Origin: Marispirochaeta sp964554875
GTDB taxonomy: Bacteria > Spirochaetota > Spirochaetia > JC444 > Marispirochaetaceae
Assembly (NCBI GenBank): GCA_964554875.1
Contig: CAZKQJ010000023.1
Coordinates: forward strand, 10,892 to 74,891
Direction of reading: 5' to 3'
DNA length: 64,000 nt
Position 1 is the first letter of the stretch. Every line of letters begins with the position of its first letter. Positions 41,687 through 49,596 of the stretch are shown piece after piece. The position numbers were made by a program, and so were the translations under genes. Below the pieces are notes generated by a model that searched no databases, was not told the origin of the DNA, and was given only the letters and a program-made list of their open reading frames with translations.

Positions 41687-42311
41687 TTGAATGGACCGCC
41701 AGATCGAACAGTTCTGCGAGAAAATCACTTTCTGAGTATTCCGATGAAATGCCAAGGACCTCACGCTGACTGGCTACCTGCTGCATGGTGGCCTGGATCA
41801 TCTCTGCCATGACAAAGGCGGTTCGCCGGGAATCCGGCAAAGACCTGAGGACTCCTTCGCGGATTCCATCATCGATGATCCGCGACAAAAGGGAGATAAT
41901 CTGTTTTATTACCTCAAAACAGCGCTCCGCATCCCCCTCCTCCATGTTCCTGAGGTTAAGCTTTACATTGAAATAGACGGTAAAATAGAAATTGTCAAAA
42001 TCCTCGGCATAGAACGCAAGATACGCATCCTTAAACCGGTTCAGGTTTTCCAGGGCAGAACTTTCCTGGTTATAGGATTCAAGAAGCCGTTGATAGAGGG
42101 CGGTAAAGGCTTTGTACATCAGCTCAAAGGATATCTCTTCCTTGTTCTTGAAATAGAGATACAAGGTCCTGCGGCTCAGTTCCGATTCCTCGGCGATATC
42201 ATGCATGGTGGCATCGGTATAGCCTTTTCGCATAAAGATCCGCCGGGCGGCACTGATAATCTCCTCCGTACGGCGCTTTTTATCCCTCAGCTTCCGCTCA
42301 AGTATACCCAT
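41676..42311 (-). CDS. TetR/AcrR family transcriptional regulator
   Basis: The 211-residue protein has an N-terminal TetR helix-turn-helix (IISAARRIFMRKGYTDATMHDIAEESELSRRTLYLYFKNKEEI, residues ~18-60) and a variable helical ligand-binding domain. The ATG at 42311 has GGAG at proper distance; longer starts have no SD. It converges on the DUF4954 gene with an 11-bp overlap. An inverted repeat in its own promoter (42335-42351) suggests self-repression. The ligand is unknown. Confidence 0.9.
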   Translation of the reverse strand: MGILERKLRDKKRRTEEIISAARRIFMRKGYTDATMHDIAEESELSRRTLYLYFKNKEEISFELMYKAFTALYQRLLESYNQESSALENLNRFKDAYLAFYAEDFDNFYFTVYFNVKLNLRNMEEGDAERCFEVIKQIISLLSRIIDDGIREGVLRSLPDSRRTAFVMAEMIQATMQQVASQREVLGISSEYSESDFLAELFDLAVHSIIA

Positions 42312-42334
42312 TGAATCTCCTTGCAGAACATTGT

Positions 42335-42351
42335 GTGTAGTAAGTATACAC
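42335..42351. promoter_or_regulatory. inverted repeat in the tetR promoter, candidate operator
   Basis: GTGTA-N7-TACAC lies 24-40 bp upstream of the tetR ATG and overlaps TATACT, a likely minus-strand -10 element (42349-42344). TetR regulators commonly bind such repeats in their own promoters. No test of binding is possible here. Confidence 0.45.
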
Positions 42352-42363
42352 GGAGAAAGCTTT

Positions 42364-42393
42364 AAAAAAAACCCGCCGAAAGATTCAGCGGGT
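42364..42393 (-). terminator. rho-independent terminator after the small lipoprotein gene
   Basis: Minus-strand stem ACCCGC (42393-42388) / GCGGGT (42376-42371) with an 11-nt loop is followed directly by a T-run (42370-42364). It separates the lipoprotein transcript from tetR. Confidence 0.8.
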
Positions 42394-42426
42394 CTTTGCA
42401 CCAGCAGGACGTGCTTCGACAGGCTG

Positions 42427-42561
42427 TTATTTCGCCTGTGCAGTTTCGGTATAGCTCAGGCGGTCCAGCTCTTCCTGGGTAAACTCCTTCAGATGAATAC
42501 AACCGCTAAGGAGAAAAAGAACGAGAACAGATCCTGCAACGAGTAAAATACAACGCTTCAT
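42427..42561 (-). CDS. small lipoprotein of 44 residues
   Basis: The ATG at 42561 has GGGAGG seven bases upstream. A Lys/Arg start is followed by a hydrophobic run (ILLVAGSVLVLFLLSGC) whose lipobox LLSGC places the lipidated Cys at residue 21. The mature peptide is only 24 residues (HLKEFTQEELDRLSYTETAQAK after the first two), mostly acidic-helical. The gene has its own terminator and a promoter facing away from dnaE. The combination of SD, lipobox, stop and terminator makes it a real gene. Function unknown; Lpp-like or entericidin-like envelope peptides are comparable in size only. Confidence 0.8.
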   Translation of the reverse strand: MKRCILLVAGSVLVLFLLSGCIHLKEFTQEELDRLSYTETAQAK

Positions 42562-42615
42562 AAGGCGCCTCCCATATCAATTTTCATCGAGTACATAAAA
42601 TATACTCTTTGTTTA

Positions 42616-42647
42616 TTTACTATACACTATGTGTAATTTATACTGAA
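42616..42647. promoter_or_regulatory. overlapping divergent promoters with a shared palindrome (lipoprotein / dnaE)
   Basis: Plus strand: TTTACT (42616-42621), 17 nt, TATACT (42639-42644), toward dnaE. Minus strand: TTCAGT (42647-42642), 17 nt, TATAGT (42624-42619), toward the lipoprotein. The palindrome TACACTATGTGTA (42623-42635, 5-bp arms) lies in the spacer of both, so one bound protein would affect both promoters. Confidence 0.5.
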
Positions 42648-42737
42648 AACTCCTTCAGGTCAAGACCAAATTCCGGCCCATCTCGCTTTACAGGTCTTTC
42701 GGTTAGCGGTATAGTTTTCTAAAACGAGAGGGGAAGC

Positions 42738-45700
42738 ATGCCGGAATTCGTTCATCTTCATAACCATTCCGACTATTCGCTCCTGGACGGAGCGGCAAGC
42801 ATCGACAGGCTGGTAGACAAGGCCGCGGGGCTGGGCATGAAGCACCTGGCCCTTACAGACCACGGCAACATGTTCGGGGTTCTGCGCTTCTATAAAGCCT
42901 GCAAAAACAGGGGCATCAACCCCATCATAGGCTGCGAATTCTACGTGGCGCCGAAATCGAGACTGGTAAAAAGCGGCTCGGAAAACCAGAACAAGTACTA
43001 TCACCTGGTACTGCTGGCAAAAAACCGCCAGGGCTATCAGAATCTGCTGGTACTTGTATCCCAGGGCTATCTGGATGGGTTCTATTACAAACCCCGCATC
43101 GACAACGAGCTTTTAAAGGAGCATGCCGAGGGACTCATCTGTACCTCCGCCTGCCTTGCAGGGGAAATACCCACTCAGCTTCTCAACGGTCAATACGAAG
43201 AAGCCAGAAGGACGGCGGAGTTCTACCGCGAACTCTTCGGCCCCGAGGGCTTCTATCTGGAACTGCAGGACCACGGCATACCGGAGCAGAAGCAGGTAAA
43301 TCCCCGGATCATCGAACTTTCACGAGAGACCGGGATACCCCTGATAGCGACCAACAATATTCATTACCTGGAAAAGGACCACTCCGAGGCTCAGGATATT
43401 CTGATCTGTATCGGTACCGGGAAGAAGGTCTCCGACGAAAAAAGGATGCGTTTTGAGAGCCGGGAGTTCTATTTCAAGACCCCCGATGAGATGGCCGCCA
43501 TATTCAGGGATACCCCGGAGGCCATTGCCAATACTGTAAAAATCGCCGAACAGTGCAATCTCGAAATTCCCCTGCCCGGCCCCCTGCTTCCGGACTATGA
43601 AATCCCCGAGGATTTCTCCAGCCCCGAAGAGTATATGCGCCACATAGTCTTTACGGGACTGGAAAAGCTCTACCCGGAAATAACCGAAGAGATCCGAAAA
43701 CGCGCCGAATACGAGCTCAGCGTTATCCAGGGCATGGGCTTTACCGGTTATTTTCTTATTGTATGGGACTTTATCGATTTCGCCCGCAAAAACGGCATCC
43801 CCGTCGGTCCCGGACGGGGGTCCGGTGCGGGAAGCCTCGTGGCCTATGCCATGCGAATTACCGACATCGACCCCCTGAAGTACAATCTCCTTTTCGAACG
43901 CTTTCTGAACCCCGAGCGGGTTTCCATGCCCGACTTCGACGTGGATTTCTGCTTCGAACGCCGGGGCGAGGTCATTGACTACGTTACCCGCAAGTACGGC
44001 GCCGACAAGGTCGGGGCCATCTGTACCTTCGGAACCCTGAAGACCAAGGCGGTACTGAAAGACGTCGCCCGGGTACTGGATATCCCCTTCAACGAATCCA
44101 ACGAAATCAGCAAGCTTGTTCCCGACGGTCCTAAAATCAACCTCGAAAAAGCCCTGGAGATGGAACCCCGTCTCAAGGAGTATCGGGAAAAAGGGGGCAT
44201 CTACCGCCGGCTTATCGATACCGCCAGGGTCCTGGAGGGGATGAACCGTCACTCATCCACCCACGCCTGCGGAATGGTCATCGGCCGCAGCAAGCTTACC
44301 GACTACGTGCCCCTCTACAAGGACGCCAAGACAGGGCAGGTTTCCACCGAGTTCACCATGGACCAGCTGGAGGAGTGCGGCCTGGTCAAGATGGACTTCC
44401 TGGGCCTGAAGACCCTTACGCTGATAAAGAACACGGAAAAGCTGATCCACAAGATCAACCCCGCCTTCGATATCGAAAATATTCCAGAGGACGACCCGGC
44501 CACCTTCAGGATGCTGGGAGAGGGCAGGAGCACTGCAGTTTTCCAGTTTGAAAGCTCCGGAATGCAGGGGATACTGAAACAGGCCAGGCCTTCCAGCATA
44601 GAAGAGCTTATCGCCTTGAACGCCCTCTACCGCCCAGGTCCCATGCAGTTCATTCCCCAGTACATCGACTCGAAGATGGGCCGCGCCCCCATCCGTTACC
44701 CCCATCCGGACCTGCAGGAGGTGCTGGAACCTACCTACGGGGTCATAGTCTACCAGGAACAGGTCATGCAGGTTGCCCAGATTATCGGCGGCTTCTCTCT
44801 GGGAAAAGCGGACATTCTGCGCCGCGCCATGGGCAAGAAAAAAGAGAAAGAGATGGAGAAGATGAAAAAGGAGTTTCTCGAGGGTGCCGCCGCCCGGGGC
44901 TACGATAAGAAACTCGCCGACGATATCTTCGAAATGCTCAAACCCTTTGCGGGATACGGTTTCAACAAGTCCCACGCCGCCGCCTACTCCGTGGTGGCCT
45001 ATAAAACCGCCTATCTTAAAGCCAACTACCCGGCGGAGTTCATGGCGGCCAACCTGACCAACGAAATAAACAGCCCCGACGCTTTCTCCGATTACCTTAC
45101 CGCCACCAAGGAGATAGGTATCGAGATACTCCCTCCGGATATCAACCTCTCGGAAAAGACCTTCACCGTTGTGGACGGCAGGATATTCTACGGCCTCCAG
45201 GGAATAAAAAACGTCGGAAGCGGCGCGGTGGAAGAGATTATACGGGTGCGGGACGAAGAAGGCCCCTACGAATCCTTTACCGATTTCCTTGACCGGATCG
45301 ATCTGAAGCTTGTCAACCGCCGGGTAATTGAGACCCTGATTCAGGCCGGGCTCTTTGACCGTTTCGGACTCAACCGGGCGACGCTGCTGGGAAACCTCGA
45401 ACAGGTGCTGGAGTGGACTGTAAAGCAGAAAGAGAGCCGGGAATTCGGCCAGACCTCGCTTTTTGATCCCGCCGACGAAGCCAGTCTGTCCAGCTTCGAG
45501 TTTGATCCCCAGGAGGAGTTCGACCAGATGGAACTCCTGCGCATGGAAAAGGAGAACCTGGGTAACTACTTCTCCGGGCACCCCCTGGACAAGTACCGGG
45601 ACATCTTCAAGAAATGCGTAAACCTCAACGTCTCCCGGGCAGAAAACGCCGCAACGGAAAAGAGTTATACTCTGCTGGGTATGATCAAGTCCCTCAGGAC

Positions 45701-46154
45701 CATCATAACAAAGAAGGGAGACCAGATGGCCTTTGCCATGTACGAGGACTTTAACGGCAGCATGGAGCTGATCTTTTTTCCCAAGACCTGGGCCCAGCTC
45801 CGGGACCAGGTAGTCGCGGATATGGTGATAGGCCTGGAAGGCAAAATCGACAAGAATAAAGAGGACCCCAAATTTCTGGTGGACCGGGTTATCGATCCTG
45901 CGGAACTCAAGGAGTCCACGGTATCGGAGATACATATACGCATTTCCCGGAACGTTTACGACGAAGAGCTCCTGTATGAGTTTCGCTCCGCCCTCATCGA
46001 ACACAGCGGAGACTGTGCGGTGTATCTCCACCTGGCAAACGGCAGCGCCGGCCGTGAGGTTATTATCCGCGCCAACGCGCAGCTTTCCACAAGTCCTGAG
46101 GTTATACCGAAAATCGGTTCACATCCATTGATAGAAGAAGTCTGGAAGGAGTAG
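42738..46154 (+). CDS. dnaE: DNA polymerase III alpha subunit
   Basis: The 1138-residue replicative polymerase has an N-terminal PHP domain (HLHNHSDYSLLDGAASI, LTDHGNMFG), then the C-family polymerase core with catalytic aspartates in PDFDVDF (Asp 401 and 403) and in VKMDFLGLKTL. Helix-hairpin-helix and OB regions and a C-terminal domain follow. The length matches DnaE1. The ATG has AGGGGAAG upstream. It is separated from a YggT gene by 3 nt, so dnaE, the YggT gene, recG and rsmD probably form one operon. Confidence 0.98.
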   Translation: MPEFVHLHNHSDYSLLDGAASIDRLVDKAAGLGMKHLALTDHGNMFGVLRFYKACKNRGINPIIGCEFYVAPKSRLVKSGSENQNKYYHLVLLAKNRQGYQNLLVLVSQGYLDGFYYKPRIDNELLKEHAEGLICTSACLAGEIPTQLLNGQYEEARRTAEFYRELFGPEGFYLELQDHGIPEQKQVNPRIIELSRETGIPLIATNNIHYLEKDHSEAQDILICIGTGKKVSDEKRMRFESREFYFKTPDEMAAIFRDTPEAIANTVKIAEQCNLEIPLPGPLLPDYEIPEDFSSPEEYMRHIVFTGLEKLYPEITEEIRKRAEYELSVIQGMGFTGYFLIVWDFIDFARKNGIPVGPGRGSGAGSLVAYAMRITDIDPLKYNLLFERFLNPERVSMPDFDVDFCFERRGEVIDYVTRKYGADKVGAICTFGTLKTKAVLKDVARVLDIPFNESNEISKLVPDGPKINLEKALEMEPRLKEYREKGGIYRRLIDTARVLEGMNRHSSTHACGMVIGRSKLTDYVPLYKDAKTGQVSTEFTMDQLEECGLVKMDFLGLKTLTLIKNTEKLIHKINPAFDIENIPEDDPATFRMLGEGRSTAVFQFESSGMQGILKQARPSSIEELIALNALYRPGPMQFIPQYIDSKMGRAPIRYPHPDLQEVLEPTYGVIVYQEQVMQVAQIIGGFSLGKADILRRAMGKKKEKEMEKMKKEFLEGAAARGYDKKLADDIFEMLKPFAGYGFNKSHAAAYSVVAYKTAYLKANYPAEFMAANLTNEINSPDAFSDYLTATKEIGIEILPPDINLSEKTFTVVDGRIFYGLQGIKNVGSGAVEEIIRVRDEEGPYESFTDFLDRIDLKLVNRRVIETLIQAGLFDRFGLNRATLLGNLEQVLEWTVKQKESREFGQTSLFDPADEASLSSFEFDPQEEFDQMELLRMEKENLGNYFSGHPLDKYRDIFKKCVNLNVSRAENAATEKSYTLLGMIKSLRTIITKKGDQMAFAMYEDFNGSMELIFFPKTWAQLRDQVVADMVIGLEGKIDKNKEDPKFLVDRVIDPAELKESTVSEIHIRISRNVYDEELLYEFRSALIEHSGDCAVYLHLANGSAGREVIIRANAQLSTSPEVIPKIGSHPLIEEVWKE

Positions 46155-46157
46155 TCA

Positions 46158-46745
46158 ATGCAACAGGTAATGCGCTTTGTTTCCGGGGCCCTCTCGGTTT
46201 ACATGATTCTAATCTTTATCCGGGTGCTGATGACCTGGTTCCAGGGAGCAAGCTACGGCAGGGCCATGGAAGTTCTCCGTTCAGTAACGGACCCCTACCT
46301 CTACTGGTTCCGCCGCTTCTCCTTTCTGCGCGCCGGCTCCATGGATTTCTCCCCCCTGGCTGCGCTGATCGTGCTGGTTATCATCCTGAACATTACAAAC
46401 CGCCTGGCCCTGACGGGAAGCATCTCGCTGGGGATTGTCCTTGCCATAATCGTTGGTTCCCTGTGGGGGGCTGTCGGCTGGGTTCTCACCTTTTTCTTTA
46501 TCCTTGTTCTGATCCGCTTCATTACCCTCATCTTTCGCGCTTCCATGGTCTCACCCTTCATTCAGACCCTGGACATCATTATCGCCCCGATCCTCCGGTT
46601 TATCTCCCGGGTAGTTCTCCGGGGGCAGAATGTAACCTATCAGACCGGACTTGCCCTCAGCGGTGCCATACTCCTTCTGACCCGGCTTCTGGGCAACCTG
46701 GTGTTCTACCAGATTCAGCGGCTCCTGGCCTCCCTGCCCTTGTAA
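46158..46745 (+). CDS. YggT family membrane protein
   Basis: The 195-residue protein has two YggT-type repeats of paired hydrophobic segments (MILIFIRVLMTWFQG ... DPYLYWFRRF and ILVLIRFITLIFRAS ... IIAPILRFISRVV). YggT proteins are small inner-membrane proteins linked to osmotic tolerance and, through their frequent neighbours, to cell division. AAGGAG precedes the ATG, and the SD overlaps the end of dnaE. Its location between dnaE and recG gives no functional clue. Confidence 0.88.
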   Translation: MQQVMRFVSGALSVYMILIFIRVLMTWFQGASYGRAMEVLRSVTDPYLYWFRRFSFLRAGSMDFSPLAALIVLVIILNITNRLALTGSISLGIVLAIIVGSLWGAVGWVLTFFFILVLIRFITLIFRASMVSPFIQTLDIIIAPILRFISRVVLRGQNVTYQTGLALSGAILLLTRLLGNLVFYQIQRLLASLPL

Positions 46746-46755
46746 AGCGTCCCAC

Positions 46756-48825
46756 GTGTTTCTGCGGGAGCTGCGGATACAGGCGGGGGAACTCAAAGGG
46801 ATCGGGCCGCGAACCGCGGAGTTTTTTTCTTCCCTGGGGATTGAAAGCCTCGGGGATCTCCTGCTCCACGCCCCCAGATATTACGAGGACCGGAAGACGG
46901 AAGTTCCCCTGGCAAAAGGGGTCAGCGGCAGAGCGGTCAATACCACCGCCACCGTCATTGCCCATGACTGGTTCGGTTTCGGCAGGAAACGCACCCTGAA
47001 GGTCTGGATCGAGGACTCCTCCGGCCGGGCCGCCCTGAACTGCTTCGGCCGCAACTTCCTGCAGAAGAAGCTCCCTGTGGGGGCACAGATCAGGATTTAC
47101 GGACAGTTTTCCTACCACTTCGGGGAGATCCAGGCATCGGTATTCGAATTCGAAGCAGCGGGAACCGCCTCGCGTTTAAGCGCCTTCGGCTCGCTTATTC
47201 CGGTCTATCCGTCAGGAGCCGGTCTTCGTCAGGGAACAATCCGCAAGGCGATACATGAAGCTCTGGTCAAATACCTGAACCGGATCGAGGACGAGCTCCC
47301 TCCCCGCTACGCCGATGAGGGCATCCCCGTCAGCAAAAGGACACAGCTCCTGGGTCTGCACAACCCCGATTCCCTGGACGAAGCCCGGCTTGTCCGCCGG
47401 GCCCTGGCCTGGGAGGAGTTTTTTTACCTCCAGCTCTGCATTGCCCGCCGGGCTCTGACGCTGCGCTCCGCCCGGAAGGAGAGGTCAGACACATCGGGAG
47501 ACCTTGCCCGCCGGGTAATACAGTCCCTTCCCTTTGATCTGACCAGGGACCAGAAGACCGTGCTCCGGGAAATTCGGGATGATTTGCAGGCTCCAAGGCC
47601 CATGGCGCGGCTCATACAGGGGGATGTGGGATGCGGCAAGACCCTCACGGCCTTTCTAGCGGCCTGCGAAAGCATCGAAGCAGGAGAACAGGCGGCCTTT
47701 ATGGCTCCCACCGAACTGCTTGCCCGACAGCACGCGGAAAACGCCGCGCGGCTTCTGGAACCTGCAGGGGTACGTATCGCCCTGCTTACAGGTTCGGTCC
47801 CGCCCCGGGCCAGAGAGGAACTTCTATCCCGGCTTGAATCCGGAGAGATCGATCTTGTAATCGGGACCCACGCCCTCTTCTCCGAGGGGGTGCGCTTCAG
47901 GGACCTGGGGCTCGCGATAATCGATGAGCAGCAGCGCTTCGGGGTCCTCCAGCGGATCGCCCTGTCCCGGAAAGGGGATGAGCCCGATATGCTGGTCATG
48001 ACCGCCACGCCCATTCCCCGGACCCTGGCCATGACGGTTTTCGGCGATTTGGATGTCTCGTTTATCCGGACCATGCCGCCTGGACGCAAAGCGGTTATTA
48101 CCCATCTGGCTCGCATGGGCCGGGAAGAGAAGGTCTACGACTGGCTCAGAAAGGAGGTCCGGGCGGGAAGACAAGCCTACTGCGTCTACCCCTTGATCGC
48201 CGAAAGCAGTAAGATGGACCTGAAAGATGCCGAGGGTATGTACAGAGCATTGAAGGCACGCTTCCCCGATTTCAGTCTCGGCCTTATTCATTCCCGCCTG
48301 GACGAAGAGGAAAAGCTTGCGGTGATGCGGTCTTTCAGTTCGGGAACAATTGATATTCTGGTCTCCACCAGCGTGGTGGAGGTTGGTGTGGATGTTCCCA
48401 ACGCCACCTGCATGGTGGTGGAACATGCTGAACGCTTTGGCCTGGCCGCCCTCCATCAGCTCCGGGGCAGGGTAGGACGAGGGCAGTATCAGAGCTACAT
48501 GTTCCTGGTCTACTCGCCCGACCTGAGCGAGGAAGGAAAACAGCGCCTCAAGGTTATGATGGAGAATTTCGACGGTTTTGCAGTTGCTGAAGAGGACCTG
48601 AAGATCCGCGGGCCGGGGAACATGACAGGAACCGAGCAGGCAGGCTTTCTGCGTCTCCGCTTCGCCGACCCCGCATCAGACGGAGAAACCATGCTCAGAG
48701 CGCGTAATCTGGCACGGGAAATCCTGCAGGACGATCCGGGGCTGCTGAAGCCCGAGAACTCGCTGCTGCGTCAGGTGATTAATCGCACCCGACCCTTTGA
48801 AGAAGAGCTGATAAACGGAGGCTGA
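46756..48825 (+). CDS. recG: ATP-dependent DNA helicase RecG
   Basis: The 689-residue branched-DNA helicase regresses stalled forks and resolves recombination intermediates. It has an N-terminal wedge/OB domain (about 10-160, HAPRYYEDR), motif I QGDVGCGKT, motif Ia APTELLARQH, motif II DEQQRFGV (relatives usually DEQHRFGV), motif III TATPIPRTLA and motif VI QLRGRVGRG. It ends with the RecG TRG-like region (DLKIRGPGNMTGTEQAG). Start is taken as GTG at 46756, 10 nt after the YggT stop, with no clear SD. rsmD begins directly after the stop. Confidence 0.95.
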   Translation: MFLRELRIQAGELKGIGPRTAEFFSSLGIESLGDLLLHAPRYYEDRKTEVPLAKGVSGRAVNTTATVIAHDWFGFGRKRTLKVWIEDSSGRAALNCFGRNFLQKKLPVGAQIRIYGQFSYHFGEIQASVFEFEAAGTASRLSAFGSLIPVYPSGAGLRQGTIRKAIHEALVKYLNRIEDELPPRYADEGIPVSKRTQLLGLHNPDSLDEARLVRRALAWEEFFYLQLCIARRALTLRSARKERSDTSGDLARRVIQSLPFDLTRDQKTVLREIRDDLQAPRPMARLIQGDVGCGKTLTAFLAACESIEAGEQAAFMAPTELLARQHAENAARLLEPAGVRIALLTGSVPPRAREELLSRLESGEIDLVIGTHALFSEGVRFRDLGLAIIDEQQRFGVLQRIALSRKGDEPDMLVMTATPIPRTLAMTVFGDLDVSFIRTMPPGRKAVITHLARMGREEKVYDWLRKEVRAGRQAYCVYPLIAESSKMDLKDAEGMYRALKARFPDFSLGLIHSRLDEEEKLAVMRSFSSGTIDILVSTSVVEVGVDVPNATCMVVEHAERFGLAALHQLRGRVGRGQYQSYMFLVYSPDLSEEGKQRLKVMMENFDGFAVAEEDLKIRGPGNMTGTEQAGFLRLRFADPASDGETMLRARNLAREILQDDPGLLKPENSLLRQVINRTRPFEEELINGG

Positions 48826-49353
48826 ATGCGTGTTACCGGAGGCCGTTACCGCGGCAGGACAGTAAAATGCCCGAAGGGGGTTATCCGCCCGGCCATGGAT
48901 CGGATGCGGGAATCCCTTTTCAACATCCTGGGGAATATATCCGGAGAGTCCTTTCTGGACCTCTTTTCGGGCTCAGGGGTGGTGGGAATAGAAGCGGCCT
49001 CCAGGGGAGCGGAACCGGTGGTCCTGGTTGAGAAGGACCGGGGAAAGCGCCCGGTGCTCCTTGAGAATATCTCCATGGTGGAAACACCCATAAAGGCCCA
49101 CATTATGGCAGCTGAGCATTTTCTGAAGACGGGTGACAGCCGCTTCGACTACATCTATCTGGATCCGCCCTTCCCCCTGGCGGGAAAAAAGGATTTTATC
49201 CGGATGGCCGAGAGGCGTCTGAAGGATGACGGACTCCTTATGATTCACTTTCCCGAAGAGGATGATCCGGGAGATACACCGGGCAGGCTCGTACGTTTCG
49301 ATCTGCGGCGCTTTGGCAGATCCAGGCTGGGGTTTTACCGCTTCGGAGAATAA
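48826..49353 (+). CDS. rsmD: 16S rRNA (guanine966-N2)-methyltransferase RsmD
   Basis: The 175-residue Rossmann-fold methyltransferase modifies G966 of 16S rRNA. It opens with MRVTGGRYRGRTVKCPKG and the RPAMDRMRESLFNIL signature, then the SAM motif FLDLFSGSGVVGIEAASRGA and the catalytic LDPPFP. The length is typical. The ATG is the first codon after the recG stop (GGAGGC just before the stop acts as SD), so translation is coupled. Confidence 0.96.
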   Translation: MRVTGGRYRGRTVKCPKGVIRPAMDRMRESLFNILGNISGESFLDLFSGSGVVGIEAASRGAEPVVLVEKDRGKRPVLLENISMVETPIKAHIMAAEHFLKTGDSRFDYIYLDPPFPLAGKKDFIRMAERRLKDDGLLMIHFPEEDDPGDTPGRLVRFDLRRFGRSRLGFYRFGE

Positions 49354-49371
49354 CAGGGCAGGACAGGACTT

Positions 49372-49527
49372 TCAGCTGTTCAGCAGTGTGAGCAATCTCC
49401 TCAGACGCAGAGAAATATCATCCGGCACGGACTCCTGTTCCAGGGGTCTCTGCGTATCCGTTTGATCCAGATAATCAGTATACTCCATTAACTGCCGCTG
49501 CAATTCTGCCGGGGGATTCTCATTCAT
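49372..49527 (-). CDS. small protein of unknown function (51 residues)
   Basis: The ATG at 49527 is preceded by GGAAGG at six bases. The product is hydrophilic and helical, rich in Gln, Glu and Leu (ENPPAELQRQLMEYTDYL, ISLRLRRLLTLLNS), with no cysteines or membrane segment. It lies between the convergent rsmD end and the HD-GYP-like gene, in the direction of the latter and 69 nt downstream of that gene's stop. No family recognised. SD and codon use support it moderately. Confidence 0.5.
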   Translation of the reverse strand: MNENPPAELQRQLMEYTDYLDQTDTQRPLEQESVPDDISLRLRRLLTLLNS

Positions 49528-49596
49528 TGCTGACCTTCCTTCCACAGAAATATACCACAGTCCCGGTTTTTTCACCGGATCCTTTTAAGGGCAGTT

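Noticed and set aside
44253..46031. 592-codon open frame opposite dnaE
   Set aside because: It is antisense to a certain dnaE gene with no recognisable motif; long reverse frames are expected in GC-rich coding DNA.
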